Source: a virus
DNA: 64,000 nucleotides
Strand: one strand, 5' to 3'
Virus record (IMG/VR): IMGVR_UViG_3300022916_000010
Span: 18,208-82,207 of that record
Numbering within the stretch: position 1 is the first letter of the stretch; each line of letters opens with the position of its first letter. The notes under the pieces are model-generated. The model saw only the letters and a list, made by a program, of their open reading frames with translations, had not been told where the DNA came from and ran no database searches. The translations under genes and the position numbers were made by a program. Of this stretch, positions 40,740 to 47,535 are shown in pieces.

Positions 40740-41051
40740 ATGGATATGAAATACATTGTTGTTGAGTTGTTTACCGATCAATTCTCCGTTGTTGTCTTCT
40801 CGGCTGACTTAAACCATGCCGCAATGGTTCCTAGCAATTGGGACCAATCCCTAGTAAGATCGGCCGGCTTCTGTCGTATTATGGCCGGCGAGATAGACCC
40901 AACAGAAAAAGAATTAGAAAGAGGAATTATCGACCCCCAAATCAAGTTGGTTGTCTCTTGTTGGGGAAAGTCTGTATCTCTCAACAAAGAAAATCACGCC
41001 GATGATGAATCCCTGATCCTAAAAGAACTAAAGCGTTGGGATAGGTATTAA
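40740..41051 (+). CDS. Hypothetical protein
   Basis: 103 residues, mixed alpha/beta, Trp residues near 32 and 76. ATG at 40740 or 40746. Unknown. Confidence 0.65.
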   Translation: MDMKYIVVELFTDQFSVVVFSADLNHAAMVPSNWDQSLVRSAGFCRIMAGEIDPTEKELERGIIDPQIKLVVSCWGKSVSLNKENHADDESLILKELKRWDRY

Positions 41052-41074
41052 GATACTCTCAAAGGAATAATGCT

Positions 41075-41236
41075 ATGACGATTGCTATTCTAATCGGAGC
41101 TTTAATCGGCATATTCGCTGTTGGAGCGTGGGCCGGCTACTGTCTTGGCCGCGATGTTTCAGAGAAAATGTTATTCCAGGCTTTAGACAAAGTTTTTGAT
41201 AAGCAAGCTAAAGAGAACAATTCCCCTGAAGAATAA
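41075..41236 (+). CDS. 53-residue membrane protein
   Basis: One Gly/Ala-rich membrane helix, then a charged helix. AAAGGAATAATGCT upstream. Confidence 0.65.
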   Translation: MTIAILIGALIGIFAVGAWAGYCLGRDVSEKMLFQALDKVFDKQAKENNSPEE

Positions 41237-41269
41237 CAACAAATCTCTTCTGGTCGAAAGGAATAAACG

Positions 41270-41458
41270 ATGAAAAGTATGGTATTTTTGTGGTTCCTCG
41301 GTATGTTCAATTTTTTCAGCGGCATTGCCAATGCTGTTTTTGCTATTCATTCTGCTTCATGGTTTAATGGGGGAGTATGTATTTTCAACATGGCAACGGC
41401 ACTTTTTACCTTTGCTGTCTTGAACAATGTCTATAATTCCCTGAATCCGACGATATAA
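41270..41458 (+). CDS. 62-residue membrane protein
   Basis: Two membrane helices, Phe/Asn-rich. GAAAGGAATAAACG upstream. Confidence 0.65.
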   Translation: MKSMVFLWFLGMFNFFSGIANAVFAIHSASWFNGGVCIFNMATALFTFAVLNNVYNSLNPTI

Positions 41459-41492
41459 TTATTAACGGTAGGCTAACAAAGGAGATAAAGCC

Positions 41493-41672
41493 ATGACCGC
41501 AACGCAACTCAAGGAATCGGGACTTCTCACCAGCAAGACGGATGCCGCCCTTCGCTACGATCTGACGAATGCCGAACGCGAGATTAAGCGTTATACCAAG
41601 GGGTCGCTCGGTTACAACCACTTCGCCGACGTTATCGACCTGATCCAGGAGGAACAAGCTCGGAGGGGCTAA
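41493..41672 (+). CDS. Small helical protein
   Basis: 59 residues, GC-rich codons, AAAGGAGATAAAGCC upstream. Ends in a GGAGGGG/CCCCTCC stem just before the tRNA. Confidence 0.65.
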   Translation: MTATQLKESGLLTSKTDAALRYDLTNAEREIKRYTKGSLGYNHFADVIDLIQEEQARRG

Positions 41673-41689
41673 CCCCCCTCCAGCCGCAC

Positions 41690-41764
41690 CGGCCCTTAGC
41701 TCAACAGGTTTAGAGCAGCGTTCTCATAAAGCGTCGGTTGCTGGTTCGAGTCCAGCAGGGCCCA
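41690..41764 (+). tRNA. tRNA with CAT anticodon
   Basis: Acceptor CGGCCCT/AGGGCCC pairs at six positions with a C1-C72 mismatch. D stem GCTC/GAGC, anticodon stem GCGTT/AGCGT around CTCATAA, T stem GCTGG/CCAGC, A73. An unpaired 1-72 is an initiator trait, but position 11:24 (C-G) and the anticodon stem without three G-C pairs are not. Elongator Met or Ile2 remain possible. Confidence 0.85.
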
Positions 41765-41813
41765 GTTTCCCTGACGAATAATATTCAATTGTAAAGATCG
41801 AAAGGATAAGAAA

Positions 41814-42104
41814 ATGATTCGATATACTCTTGATGACGAAATTCGTAAGCTCTGGAATGGGGAACATGGCGAGGCTCTGCGATATACTCCACTGCCTGCT
41901 GTCAATCATCATAAAAATGAACATCGTTTTATAGATATTTTAGGCTATCATTCCAAGACTGACAGGCTTCTTAGGGTTAAGGTCCATTTTCCTAATGGCG
42001 ATATTTTCGAGGGTTGTGTCTCTCTCGATTTTGTTTCTTTGCATCATGTGGACGAACTTTTCGACGGTCGGTTTAACTCAGATCAAGCTATAGTTTCTCC
42101 CTGA
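41814..42104 (+). CDS. Hypothetical protein
   Basis: 96 residues, His-rich middle. GAAAGGATAAGAAA upstream. The stop lies in a TCCCTGA word. Unknown. Confidence 0.65.
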   Translation: MIRYTLDDEIRKLWNGEHGEALRYTPLPAVNHHKNEHRFIDILGYHSKTDRLLRVKVHFPNGDIFEGCVSLDFVSLHHVDELFDGRFNSDQAIVSP

Positions 42105-42145
42105 AACCATAACAACAATCGTTAAAGGCAGAAAGGGAATAAACA

Positions 42146-42406
42146 ATGAGAACTTTTTACTTCAATACTGGCGTTCGACCAGAAAACTGCGACGGCAAGC
42201 TGTGGGGCAAGCAAGTTTGGCGCGGCGGCGTGAAGCAGATTCCCTACGATTGCGAGAATGTGCCCGCTGGAGCCGTCGAAATGTTTTTGTGCGACGACCC
42301 GAACCTTCCAGACGCAGAACTGGACAACGTAATTGTGCGTAAGGTCCATAATAGCGATATGATTTCCGATTATGCCTATTTTCGGCTGTTGAAAAAGTTT
42401 CCCTGA
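42146..42406 (+). CDS. Hypothetical protein
   Basis: 86 residues, beta-rich with D-V/A-P-A-G-A-V-E-M-F-L. GC-rich codons. GAAAGGGAATAAAC upstream. The stop is the TGA of TCCCTGA. Confidence 0.65.
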   Translation: MRTFYFNTGVRPENCDGKLWGKQVWRGGVKQIPYDCENVPAGAVEMFLCDDPNLPDAELDNVIVRKVHNSDMISDYAYFRLLKKFP

Positions 42407-42466
42407 ACAATCCCAAACAATAACAAAGGGTAAGAACGAAAACCCCTTACAAAGAGGAAATGAACA

Positions 42467-42796
42467 ATGAACAGCTTTACCATACAAGCGATGGACTTGA
42501 GCCGAAGCATTTTGGTTTGCCCTTCGGCGTCGATGACCCGCGATATGCGGGAGCAGGCGTTGCGAGTTTTGGAAGAGGGTCATCTTGCCAATCAGTCGCT
42601 TATCGTCATCGCCGATTTTTCCATCGAACGCGACGATCACGCCAAGATGCAGCATCTTGTCAGTTCCGGCCGCAAGATTCCGGCAATCAAGTATCTCCGT
42701 CACTTGACGGGCCTTAGTTTGCGAGATGCAAAGAACGCGGTCGAAAATAAGATGTTTTTCCTTCAGCCGAACGAAATTGTCGAACCGCCGGCGTAA
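42467..42796 (+). CDS. Protein with bL12 C-terminal-like helix motif
   Basis: 109 residues. R-K-I-P-A-I-K-Y-L-R-H-L-T-G-L then S-L-R-D-A-K-N-A-V-E strongly resembles the bL12 factor-binding helices (K-x-x-V-I-K-x-V-R-E-x-T-G-L-x-L-K-E-A-K). Second such gene in the window. Likely mimics the ribosomal stalk to contact translation factors. Confidence 0.7.
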   Translation: MNSFTIQAMDLSRSILVCPSASMTRDMREQALRVLEEGHLANQSLIVIADFSIERDDHAKMQHLVSSGRKIPAIKYLRHLTGLSLRDAKNAVENKMFFLQPNEIVEPPA

Positions 42797-43051
42797 CAAT
42801 ATCTAGGGTCGCAGCAAGGTTTAGAGGGATTCCCGGCCTTGTTGCGGCCCGGATTGGTGTTGCCGAGAGTCCCTGACCAGAATGATAAAATTGCTACAGA
42901 ATGGATTGAGCATCCAAGCAAAGACCTCTTTATCTCATACAACGTTTGGTTGCGGCCATGAGATAAATGTTTTTGCGAAAAGGAAAGGGGCCTGAAGGCA
43001 AGCGGGCAGAAAGTGACGGAGTAGTTCCTTTCACCCTTTCCTCTTTTTTAT
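42797..43051 (+). terminator. Noncoding region with hairpins and a terminator
   Basis: GCAGCAAGG/CCTTGTTGC at 42813-42848; TTTATCTCAT/ATGAGATAAA near 42930-42968; AGGAAAGGG (42981-42989) pairs with CCCTTTCCT (43034-43042) followed by CTTTTTTA, an intrinsic terminator placed just before tRNA-Leu(GAG). Confidence 0.65.
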
Positions 43052-43143
43052 TGGGTTGTGGCGGAATTGGCAGACGCGCCGCCGGAGAGGCGGTTGAAGG
43101 GTTGCGCATCCTTCGTTTGTAGGTTCGACTCCTACCGGCCCAG
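43052..43143 (+). tRNA. tRNA-Leu(GAG), odd anticodon loop
   Basis: D arm TGGCGGAATTGGCAGACGC is typical tRNA-Leu. Acceptor TGGGTTG/CGGCCCA, anticodon stem GCCGC/GCGGT around CGGAGAG, long variable arm GAAGGGTTGCGCATCCTTC, T stem GTAGG/CCTAC. Position 33 is G instead of the near-universal T, and position 73 is G rather than Leu-type A. Could be functionally impaired. Confidence 0.8.
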
Positions 43144-43178
43144 TTATCCCTGAATAAGTAAGGAGTTTTCATATCAGG

Positions 43179-43361
43179 ATGAAGCATGTACGTTTTAGAA
43201 CAGAAGATGGGAGAGGAACAATTGTCAAGACAGAACCTAGATACGGTTCTCCCTGCCCGTCTGTTGTCTATCTTGTCTCAGTAGGGAAAGAAGCCAGATG
43301 GTATTATCCAGATGGCAAAAGATTCCCGGCGAAGAAAACAAACGGAGATAAAAATGCTTAA
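43179..43361 (+). CDS. Small basic protein
   Basis: 60 residues, Lys/Arg/Pro-rich, AAGGAGTTTTC upstream. Overlaps the next gene by 8 bases. Confidence 0.6.
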   Translation: MKHVRFRTEDGRGTIVKTEPRYGSPCPSVVYLVSVGKEARWYYPDGKRFPAKKTNGDKNA

Positions 43362-43671
43362 GTCACATTTTGCCAACGTTGCAGGAATAAAGGTCGAAAA
43401 ATTTGTTTTCGATCAAATGCTCCCTGATGGCTCGCCAGATGTTCCAACAGATAGAGAATGGCGTAGAACACAACTTGCCGATATTATCGAACGAGAAACA
43501 AGAATCGGCGACCGACTGCAAGACCTCGACGACTTGCAGATATCGGTTAGTAACCTTTCTGATGCTTTGGATGATTTTATCAATGCTCTCGGAAAGACTC
43601 CGGTGCCAGCGAATCTTATGCAAAAATTACTCCGAGCACAAACAAAGGCCAATGAAAAGGCTAATCAGTAA
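43354..43671 (+). CDS. Helical protein
   Basis: 105 residues from ATG 43354. Coiled-coil-like Leu/Asp repeats at residues 45-80. Unknown. Confidence 0.65.
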   Translation: MLKSHFANVAGIKVEKFVFDQMLPDGSPDVPTDREWRRTQLADIIERETRIGDRLQDLDDLQISVSNLSDALDDFINALGKTPVPANLMQKLLRAQTKANEKANQ

Positions 43672-43720
43672 CGTTCCCTGAAAAATAAATCAAAATAAAA
43701 AAAGCCGAAAGGATCTGGGA

Positions 43721-43813
43721 ATGACTCCACTAGAAAAAGGACTGGCAATTTCCTTAACGATTGTCTTTTTAGGGATTATCGACTTGATTTGCTGGTTGAA
43801 AAAGAATCCCTGA
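43721..43813 (+). CDS. 30-residue membrane peptide
   Basis: One membrane helix (I-S-L-T-I-V-F-L-G-I-I-D-L-I) with short charged ends. GAAAGGATCTGGGA upstream; the stop is the TGA of TCCCTGA. Confidence 0.55.
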   Translation: MTPLEKGLAISLTIVFLGIIDLICWLKKNP

Positions 43814-43852
43814 ATAAAAAACGCAAAAGGGAAAGAGTAGAAAGGACAAACA

Positions 43853-44098
43853 ATGGATCAACTCAGAGAATGCTCTTGCGGAACACTGACAAACAACTTC
43901 CGCTGCCCCGATTGCGACAAGCCCGCTTACCCGCTCTGGACTGTTCACACCCCGTCCGGTCGCTGCGTAGGTTACGTATCCGGGGTAGATGCGAAAGATG
44001 CCATAGACAGCATCCAGCTTACTTCTAAGTTCGATAAACACATGGCTTTACAACCCCGGCCCAGCTACAATACACCGGAACAAGGGCCGCTGGGTTGA
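43853..44098 (+). CDS. Zinc-ribbon protein
   Basis: 81 residues. C-S-C-G near residue 7 and C-P-D-C-D form a zinc ribbon. AGAAAGGACAAAC upstream. Confidence 0.7.
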   Translation: MDQLRECSCGTLTNNFRCPDCDKPAYPLWTVHTPSGRCVGYVSGVDAKDAIDSIQLTSKFDKHMALQPRPSYNTPEQGPLG

Positions 44099-44150
44099 TT
44101 TTCGTCCCTGAATAAAAAACTCAAAAGGGAAAGAGTAGAAAGGACAAACA

Positions 44151-44330
44151 ATGGCAACGATGCCCGGAAGGAAAAAAGGACTCGGAAAGATATATCATAG
44201 ATATATTCACTCTGGCCCTGGTGGTTGGCATTGCCCTTGTTGTAATCCTTGGAGAACTTCTGTCCGGAAAATGAAAACCCTTGCCCGAAGAAAAGTACGA
44301 CGGGCTATGAAGCAAAGACTCCCTGAATAA
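44151..44330 (+). CDS. Basic Cys-containing protein
   Basis: 59 residues, strongly basic, with H-C-P-C-C near the middle. Same leader as the previous gene. Confidence 0.65.
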   Translation: MATMPGRKKGLGKIYHRYIHSGPGGWHCPCCNPWRTSVRKMKTLARRKVRRAMKQRLPE

Positions 44331-44351
44331 AAAACACAAAAGGGAAAGAGT

Positions 44352-44549
44352 ATGAACGAAACAATCCAACAAATTGCAGACCAGTACGCCGGCGAAAGCT
44401 GCTTACTGAACGATCAACCAGCTATGATCGCTGGAAGACTCCACGACTTCGCTCATGTTGTCGATATTGAAAGCGGAGCCAGCTATGAGTGGGCCTGGCC
44501 AACTGTCAAACGAATTATGGAAAGAGATAAGAAATTCAGAGTGGGATAA
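44352..44549 (+). CDS. Small hypothetical protein
   Basis: 65 residues, follows the third leader copy. Unknown. Confidence 0.65.
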   Translation: MNETIQQIADQYAGESCLLNDQPAMIAGRLHDFAHVVDIESGASYEWAWPTVKRIMERDKKFRVG

Positions 44550-44576
44550 TATCCCTGTAAATAAGAGGATAAAGAG

Positions 44577-44675
44577 ATGGCACTAGCAGGATTGATTCTT
44601 CTGATTGTCGGTCTATGTACTGGCAATATGGTTATGTGGGTTATTGGGCTTGTTTTGATGTTTTGTGCCGATTAA
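44577..44675 (+). CDS. 32-residue membrane peptide
   Basis: Nearly all hydrophobic. AAGAGGATAAAGAG upstream. Confidence 0.5.
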   Translation: MALAGLILLIVGLCTGNMVMWVIGLVLMFCAD

Positions 44676-44723
44676 ATCCCTGAAGAACAAACATAAAAGA
44701 AATAGACTGAAAGGGAACAAACA

Positions 44724-44849
44724 ATGGAACTCATGACAATCCTCGATGTTGTCCTTGCAAGTCTGTTAATCATCGCTGGTCCCGGCGGCATGATCTTGCT
44801 CATTCTCTCTGTATGGATGGATCGTCGGCGAGCCAATTCCCTGTTATAA
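44724..44849 (+). CDS. 41-residue membrane peptide
   Basis: One or two hydrophobic segments around G-P-G-G, then a basic end. GAAAGGGAACAAAC upstream. Confidence 0.55.
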   Translation: MELMTILDVVLASLLIIAGPGGMILLILSVWMDRRRANSLL

Positions 44850-44884
44850 CCCTATCTATTGTTTACTACCGAAAGGGAATAACA

Positions 44885-45190
44885 ATGACCGACAAGAAGC
44901 AAGAAGAACTCCTACAGACTCTCGCTGAAGCCCTTAACGTCATCGCCAAGGAATACGGCGAACCCGCTATCCTCGGCCAAGAAAAGGGTTTCGAACGTCC
45001 CACGCTCTGTTGGGATGGACCTTTCGAGTGGATCGCCTGTTTCGGCGGAACGTCGATCTGGGCTGGCGACACCGGGCGATACGGTATGCCACAAGAGCCA
45101 GTCTTAATGAGAGCAATCGAACAAGTCAACGCTGCTGGAGGCATGATCGAACCCCTGAATAACTGCCAAGTATGCGTTTATGAGGCATAA
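44885..45190 (+). CDS. Hypothetical protein
   Basis: 101 residues. The ATG at 44885 has GAAAGGGAATAAC. Helical N-terminus, then a Trp/Gly-rich part and two Cys near the end. Unknown. Confidence 0.65.
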   Translation: MTDKKQEELLQTLAEALNVIAKEYGEPAILGQEKGFERPTLCWDGPFEWIACFGGTSIWAGDTGRYGMPQEPVLMRAIEQVNAAGGMIEPLNNCQVCVYEA

Positions 45191-45200
45191 GGAGAAAACA

Positions 45201-45362
45201 ATGGCTTTGATAATACTGATTGTAGCTTTTACCCTACTGTTCACCGCCTGCATCGTCGGTAAGATGGGCTGGACAGCTAACCGTACAAGAATAAAAATAG
45301 GAATAGTTCTCTATCTTACTGCTCTTTGCCTTTTCATCAGCAATTTTATCTGGTTTCTTTAG
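45201..45362 (+). CDS. 53-residue two-pass membrane protein
   Basis: Two membrane helices joined by a basic turn. AAGGAGAAAAC upstream at 45201. Confidence 0.65.
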   Translation: MALIILIVAFTLLFTACIVGKMGWTANRTRIKIGIVLYLTALCLFISNFIWFL

Positions 45363-45407
45363 TCCCTGAACAAGAATAAAAAATCGCAAAAAGAGAAGTG
45401 AACAACA

Positions 45408-45533
45408 ATGAAGAAAACAGCTTTCACGTTGATCGAGCTTATCATGGTTATAGGCTTTGCGTCTTTTGCTGTTGCTGGCGCTGCTGTTGCTGGCGCTGCT
45501 GTTGTCGTAGCCCTGCTATTCTTTATTCCCTGA
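45408..45533 (+). CDS. 41-residue peptide with type IV prepilin-like N-terminus
   Basis: M-K-K-T-A-F-T-L-I-E-L-I-M-V-I-G matches the prepilin peptidase/methylation motif (F-T-L-I-E-L, Glu5) followed by a hydrophobic helix. There is no globular pilin domain. Ala/Gly/Val repeats encode the end; the stop is in a TCCCTGA word. Confidence 0.65.
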   Translation: MKKTAFTLIELIMVIGFASFAVAGAAVAGAAVVVALLFFIP

Positions 45534-45573
45534 TAAATAACGATCAATCATAAGAGACAGTAGAGAAGGGTTT

Positions 45574-45639
45574 ATGTTCCCGAGAGTCAACTATCGGCTC
45601 TGGCGAAAGAGAGTTGGATTGTCCCGTATTGGCCTGTAA
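45574..45639 (+). CDS. Possible 21-residue basic peptide
   Basis: GAAGGG upstream; M-F-P-R-V-N-Y-R-L-W-R-K-R. May be chance. Confidence 0.35.
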   Translation: MFPRVNYRLWRKRVGLSRIGL

Positions 45640-45728
45640 AAAGGATATGGAATCGCCTTTTCTCTCTTTCCCTACTATCTCCCTGATAAATAACGGTCAA
45701 TTGTTAAGGGCAACAAAGGAGCTACAAA

Positions 45729-46067
45729 ATGAACACTTCCCGAATTATGAACGCCCTTGAAACCATGACCGCCGACGCCTTGGAAGCCCACCGGAACGAA
45801 GTCCTGGCCTCTACCGCCGACCACAACGAAAAAACTTGCACAAAATGCGAAGAACTTGCCGAAGCTGATGCAATCCTGAACGCCCACGACACCGGCGACC
45901 GGGGGACCTGGAAGGATACCAACAGCGTCCCGGACCCCCTTCCGGAAGTCCCCTGCCCCGCTTGCAAGTCCACCCGGGTACTCTATACCCTGAATACCCG
46001 GACTGGCGATGCCAGTTGCAAATGCTCATCCTGCCGGAATCGCTGGCATACGACGATCAAGTCCTGA
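45729..46067 (+). CDS. TFIIS-like zinc-ribbon protein
   Basis: 112 residues. The C-terminal C-P-A-C-K-S-T-R-V then C-K-C-S-S-C-R-N-R-W-H matches TFIIS/RPB9-type ribbons; another C-T-K-C lies near residue 38. AAAGGAGCTACAAA upstream. A transcription-related role is possible. Confidence 0.7.
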   Translation: MNTSRIMNALETMTADALEAHRNEVLASTADHNEKTCTKCEELAEADAILNAHDTGDRGTWKDTNSVPDPLPEVPCPACKSTRVLYTLNTRTGDASCKCSSCRNRWHTTIKS

Positions 46068-46132
46068 TCCCTGAAGCGTAACGGTCAATTGTTAAGGGTA
46101 GCGAAACAAACCTCTTACAGAAGGAATCGAAA

Positions 46133-46231
46133 ATGCCCGAATCACACGAGACTGTCTGCGACCACGACGACTGCGAAACTTGCCCCTTCCATCTCTGCAC
46201 GGACAGCGAAGAGGACGGACTGGACGACTAG
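46133..46231 (+). CDS. 32-residue Cys/Asp-rich peptide
   Basis: C-D-H-D-D-C-E-T-C-P-F-H-L-C pattern, acidic end. Resembles the gene at 35253. Confidence 0.55.
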   Translation: MPESHETVCDHDDCETCPFHLCTDSEEDGLDD

Positions 46232-46274
46232 AACCATAGTCACAGAGGCGAGAAGTCGCCCCTGACCTCCCGAA

Positions 46275-46321
46275 GATGTAGCCCAATCGACTAGCAAAAG
46301 CTAGGGGCTACATCTTTTTTT
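46275..46321 (+). terminator. Intrinsic terminator
   Basis: GATGTAGCCC (46275-46284) pairs with GGGCTACATC (46305-46314), with inner CTAGC/GCTAG, then TTTTTTT. Confidence 0.9.
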
Positions 46322-46386
46322 ATTGCATTTATTTTTCGCCCCCTGAAATAAAGCCAATAATTAAAGAAGGCAGAAAGGGTAAGACA

Positions 46387-46602
46387 ATGGCTAAAGTTGG
46401 ACTCTGCACACTAGACAACGGACAGCAATTCACTCTGTTGGATACGATGGGCAATAAGCACAAGCCCACGATGGTCTGGACGGTAAAAGAATCCATAAGG
46501 GTCTATGGGCAAGCTGAACGGCATACGCTCTGCCAAAGCTCACTGACTGGCCTACACCAAGCCTTCCCTTGGGCAATGGACGTTTACCCTTTCCCTGAAT
46601 AA
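46387..46602 (+). CDS. Small hypothetical protein
   Basis: 71 residues, GAAAGGGTAAGAC upstream. The stop follows a TCCCTGA word. Unknown. Confidence 0.65.
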   Translation: MAKVGLCTLDNGQQFTLLDTMGNKHKPTMVWTVKESIRVYGQAERHTLCQSSLTGLHQAFPWAMDVYPFPE

Positions 46603-46638
46603 ACCTCTGCAATTGTTAAAGGCAGAAAGGATATAATC

Positions 46639-46764
46639 ATGTGGGACTTCTTGGCAACCATCGCTATCATTATCGTCTATTGGAATTTTGAGGAAAATGT
46701 TTTTATTCTGAAACTCAAAGCGTTAAGGTTTTTGGATGAACTCAAGCAATCCCTGAACAAATAG
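46639..46764 (+). CDS. 41-residue membrane-anchored peptide
   Basis: N-terminal membrane helix then a charged helix. GAAAGGATATAATC upstream. Confidence 0.6.
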   Translation: MWDFLATIAIIIVYWNFEENVFILKLKALRFLDELKQSLNK

Positions 46765-46797
46765 TCGCAATTGTTAAGGGCAGAAAGGGATCAGACA

Positions 46798-47043
46798 ATG
46801 ACAAAAGGCGAATGGCGACAAGAAATAGAGCGGCTCTGGGGCAGCAAGATAGAGCATAACGGACTGATCAATGGTATGGTCCGCACCGCCTCGATCATGG
46901 GACTGACGCCAACACAAGCCGTCGCCAGAATGAAGAGGAATCTGGCAGAGTATGCAGAGCGGCAAAAGGCTCGGTTCCCCATTCGCAAGCATCCCCTGAC
47001 GGTAGCAGCACAAAAGAAAAGAGCAGAACAAGGGAAATCCTAA
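46798..47043 (+). CDS. Basic helical protein
   Basis: 81 residues, Arg/Lys-rich helices. GAAAGGGATCAGAC upstream. Shares a TAATG with the next gene. Confidence 0.65.
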   Translation: MTKGEWRQEIERLWGSKIEHNGLINGMVRTASIMGLTPTQAVARMKRNLAEYAERQKARFPIRKHPLTVAAQKKRAEQGKS

Positions 47044-47213
47044 TGAACAATGAACCTTACGAGTCGCGTTGTCATCAATGCGGCACAGAAGAACAGCAAG
47101 CTTGGCTGTATCAATGCCAACGCTGTCACGCTGAAGTTTGCGTTGACTGTATCGACAAGCAAGGCCATTGCCTGGCTTGTCAGAACGAAATTGAGCAAAC
47201 CGAATCTCCCTGA
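47043..47213 (+). CDS. Double zinc-finger protein
   Basis: 56 residues. C-H-Q-C-G, C-Q-R-C-H, C-V-D-C and C-L-A-C form a B-box/RING-like or treble zinc fold. The stop is the TGA of TCCCTGA. Confidence 0.7.
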   Translation: MNNEPYESRCHQCGTEEQQAWLYQCQRCHAEVCVDCIDKQGHCLACQNEIEQTESP

Positions 47214-47272
47214 CACGACAGTCACAAAAGAAAAGAACAGAACGATAGCGAACCTAATGAAAGGGTAGAGCC

Positions 47273-47347
47273 ATGCGGTAGGCCGAAGAACTTTACGAAC
47301 TGTTAAAAATTATAATTAATAAAAACCCTAAGAGCGAGGAAGGTTAA
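47273..47347 (+). pseudogene. Mini-ORF with TAG at codon 3
   Basis: AAAGGG lies seven bases before ATG CGG TAG. The frame continues A-E-E-L-Y-E-L-L-K-I-I-I-N-K-N to TAA, a convincing amphipathic helix. Probably a small gene with a nonsense codon, or readthrough. Same Met-Arg-stop start as 33832. Confidence 0.5.
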
Positions 47348-47535
47348 TAGCCTTTCTCGTTTCACATATACCTATAGCGGTAAATAGTTGGGATATGTTC
47401 AGGGAAATTTTCCTGTGTGCCACCCCCCTACCCTACCCTGTTCATATATAGTAACATCCATATATACTAATGGATACCTTGATTTTCCATCACACCACAC
47501 AAACTTTTTTCCAGCAAATTCAAATATTAAATATT

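Larger units (their letters stand above)
43807..44354 (+). repeat. Three near-identical gene-leader repeats
   Basis: TCCCTGAATAAAAAAC then CAAAAGGGAAAGAGTA recurs at 43807, 44105 and 44320. The first two copies stay almost identical for about 48 bases up to the next ATG. They carry the ribosome binding site of each following gene. Confidence 0.8.

Noticed and set aside
41690-41764. Initiator tRNA-fMet
   Set aside because: The C1-C72 mismatch fits, but the D-stem 11:24 pair and the anticodon stem without three G-C pairs do not; left as CAT tRNA.
43052-43143. tRNA-Ser(GGA)
   Set aside because: Correct loop register (CGGAGAG between GCCGC and GCGGT) puts GAG at 34-36, and the D arm is Leu-type. 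G73 alone does not outweigh this.
14812-47347. Alternative genetic code with reassigned TAA or TAG
   Set aside because: Dozens of genes end at TAA and TAG with tight overlaps to the next start, so both act as normal stops. The few early stops are local events.
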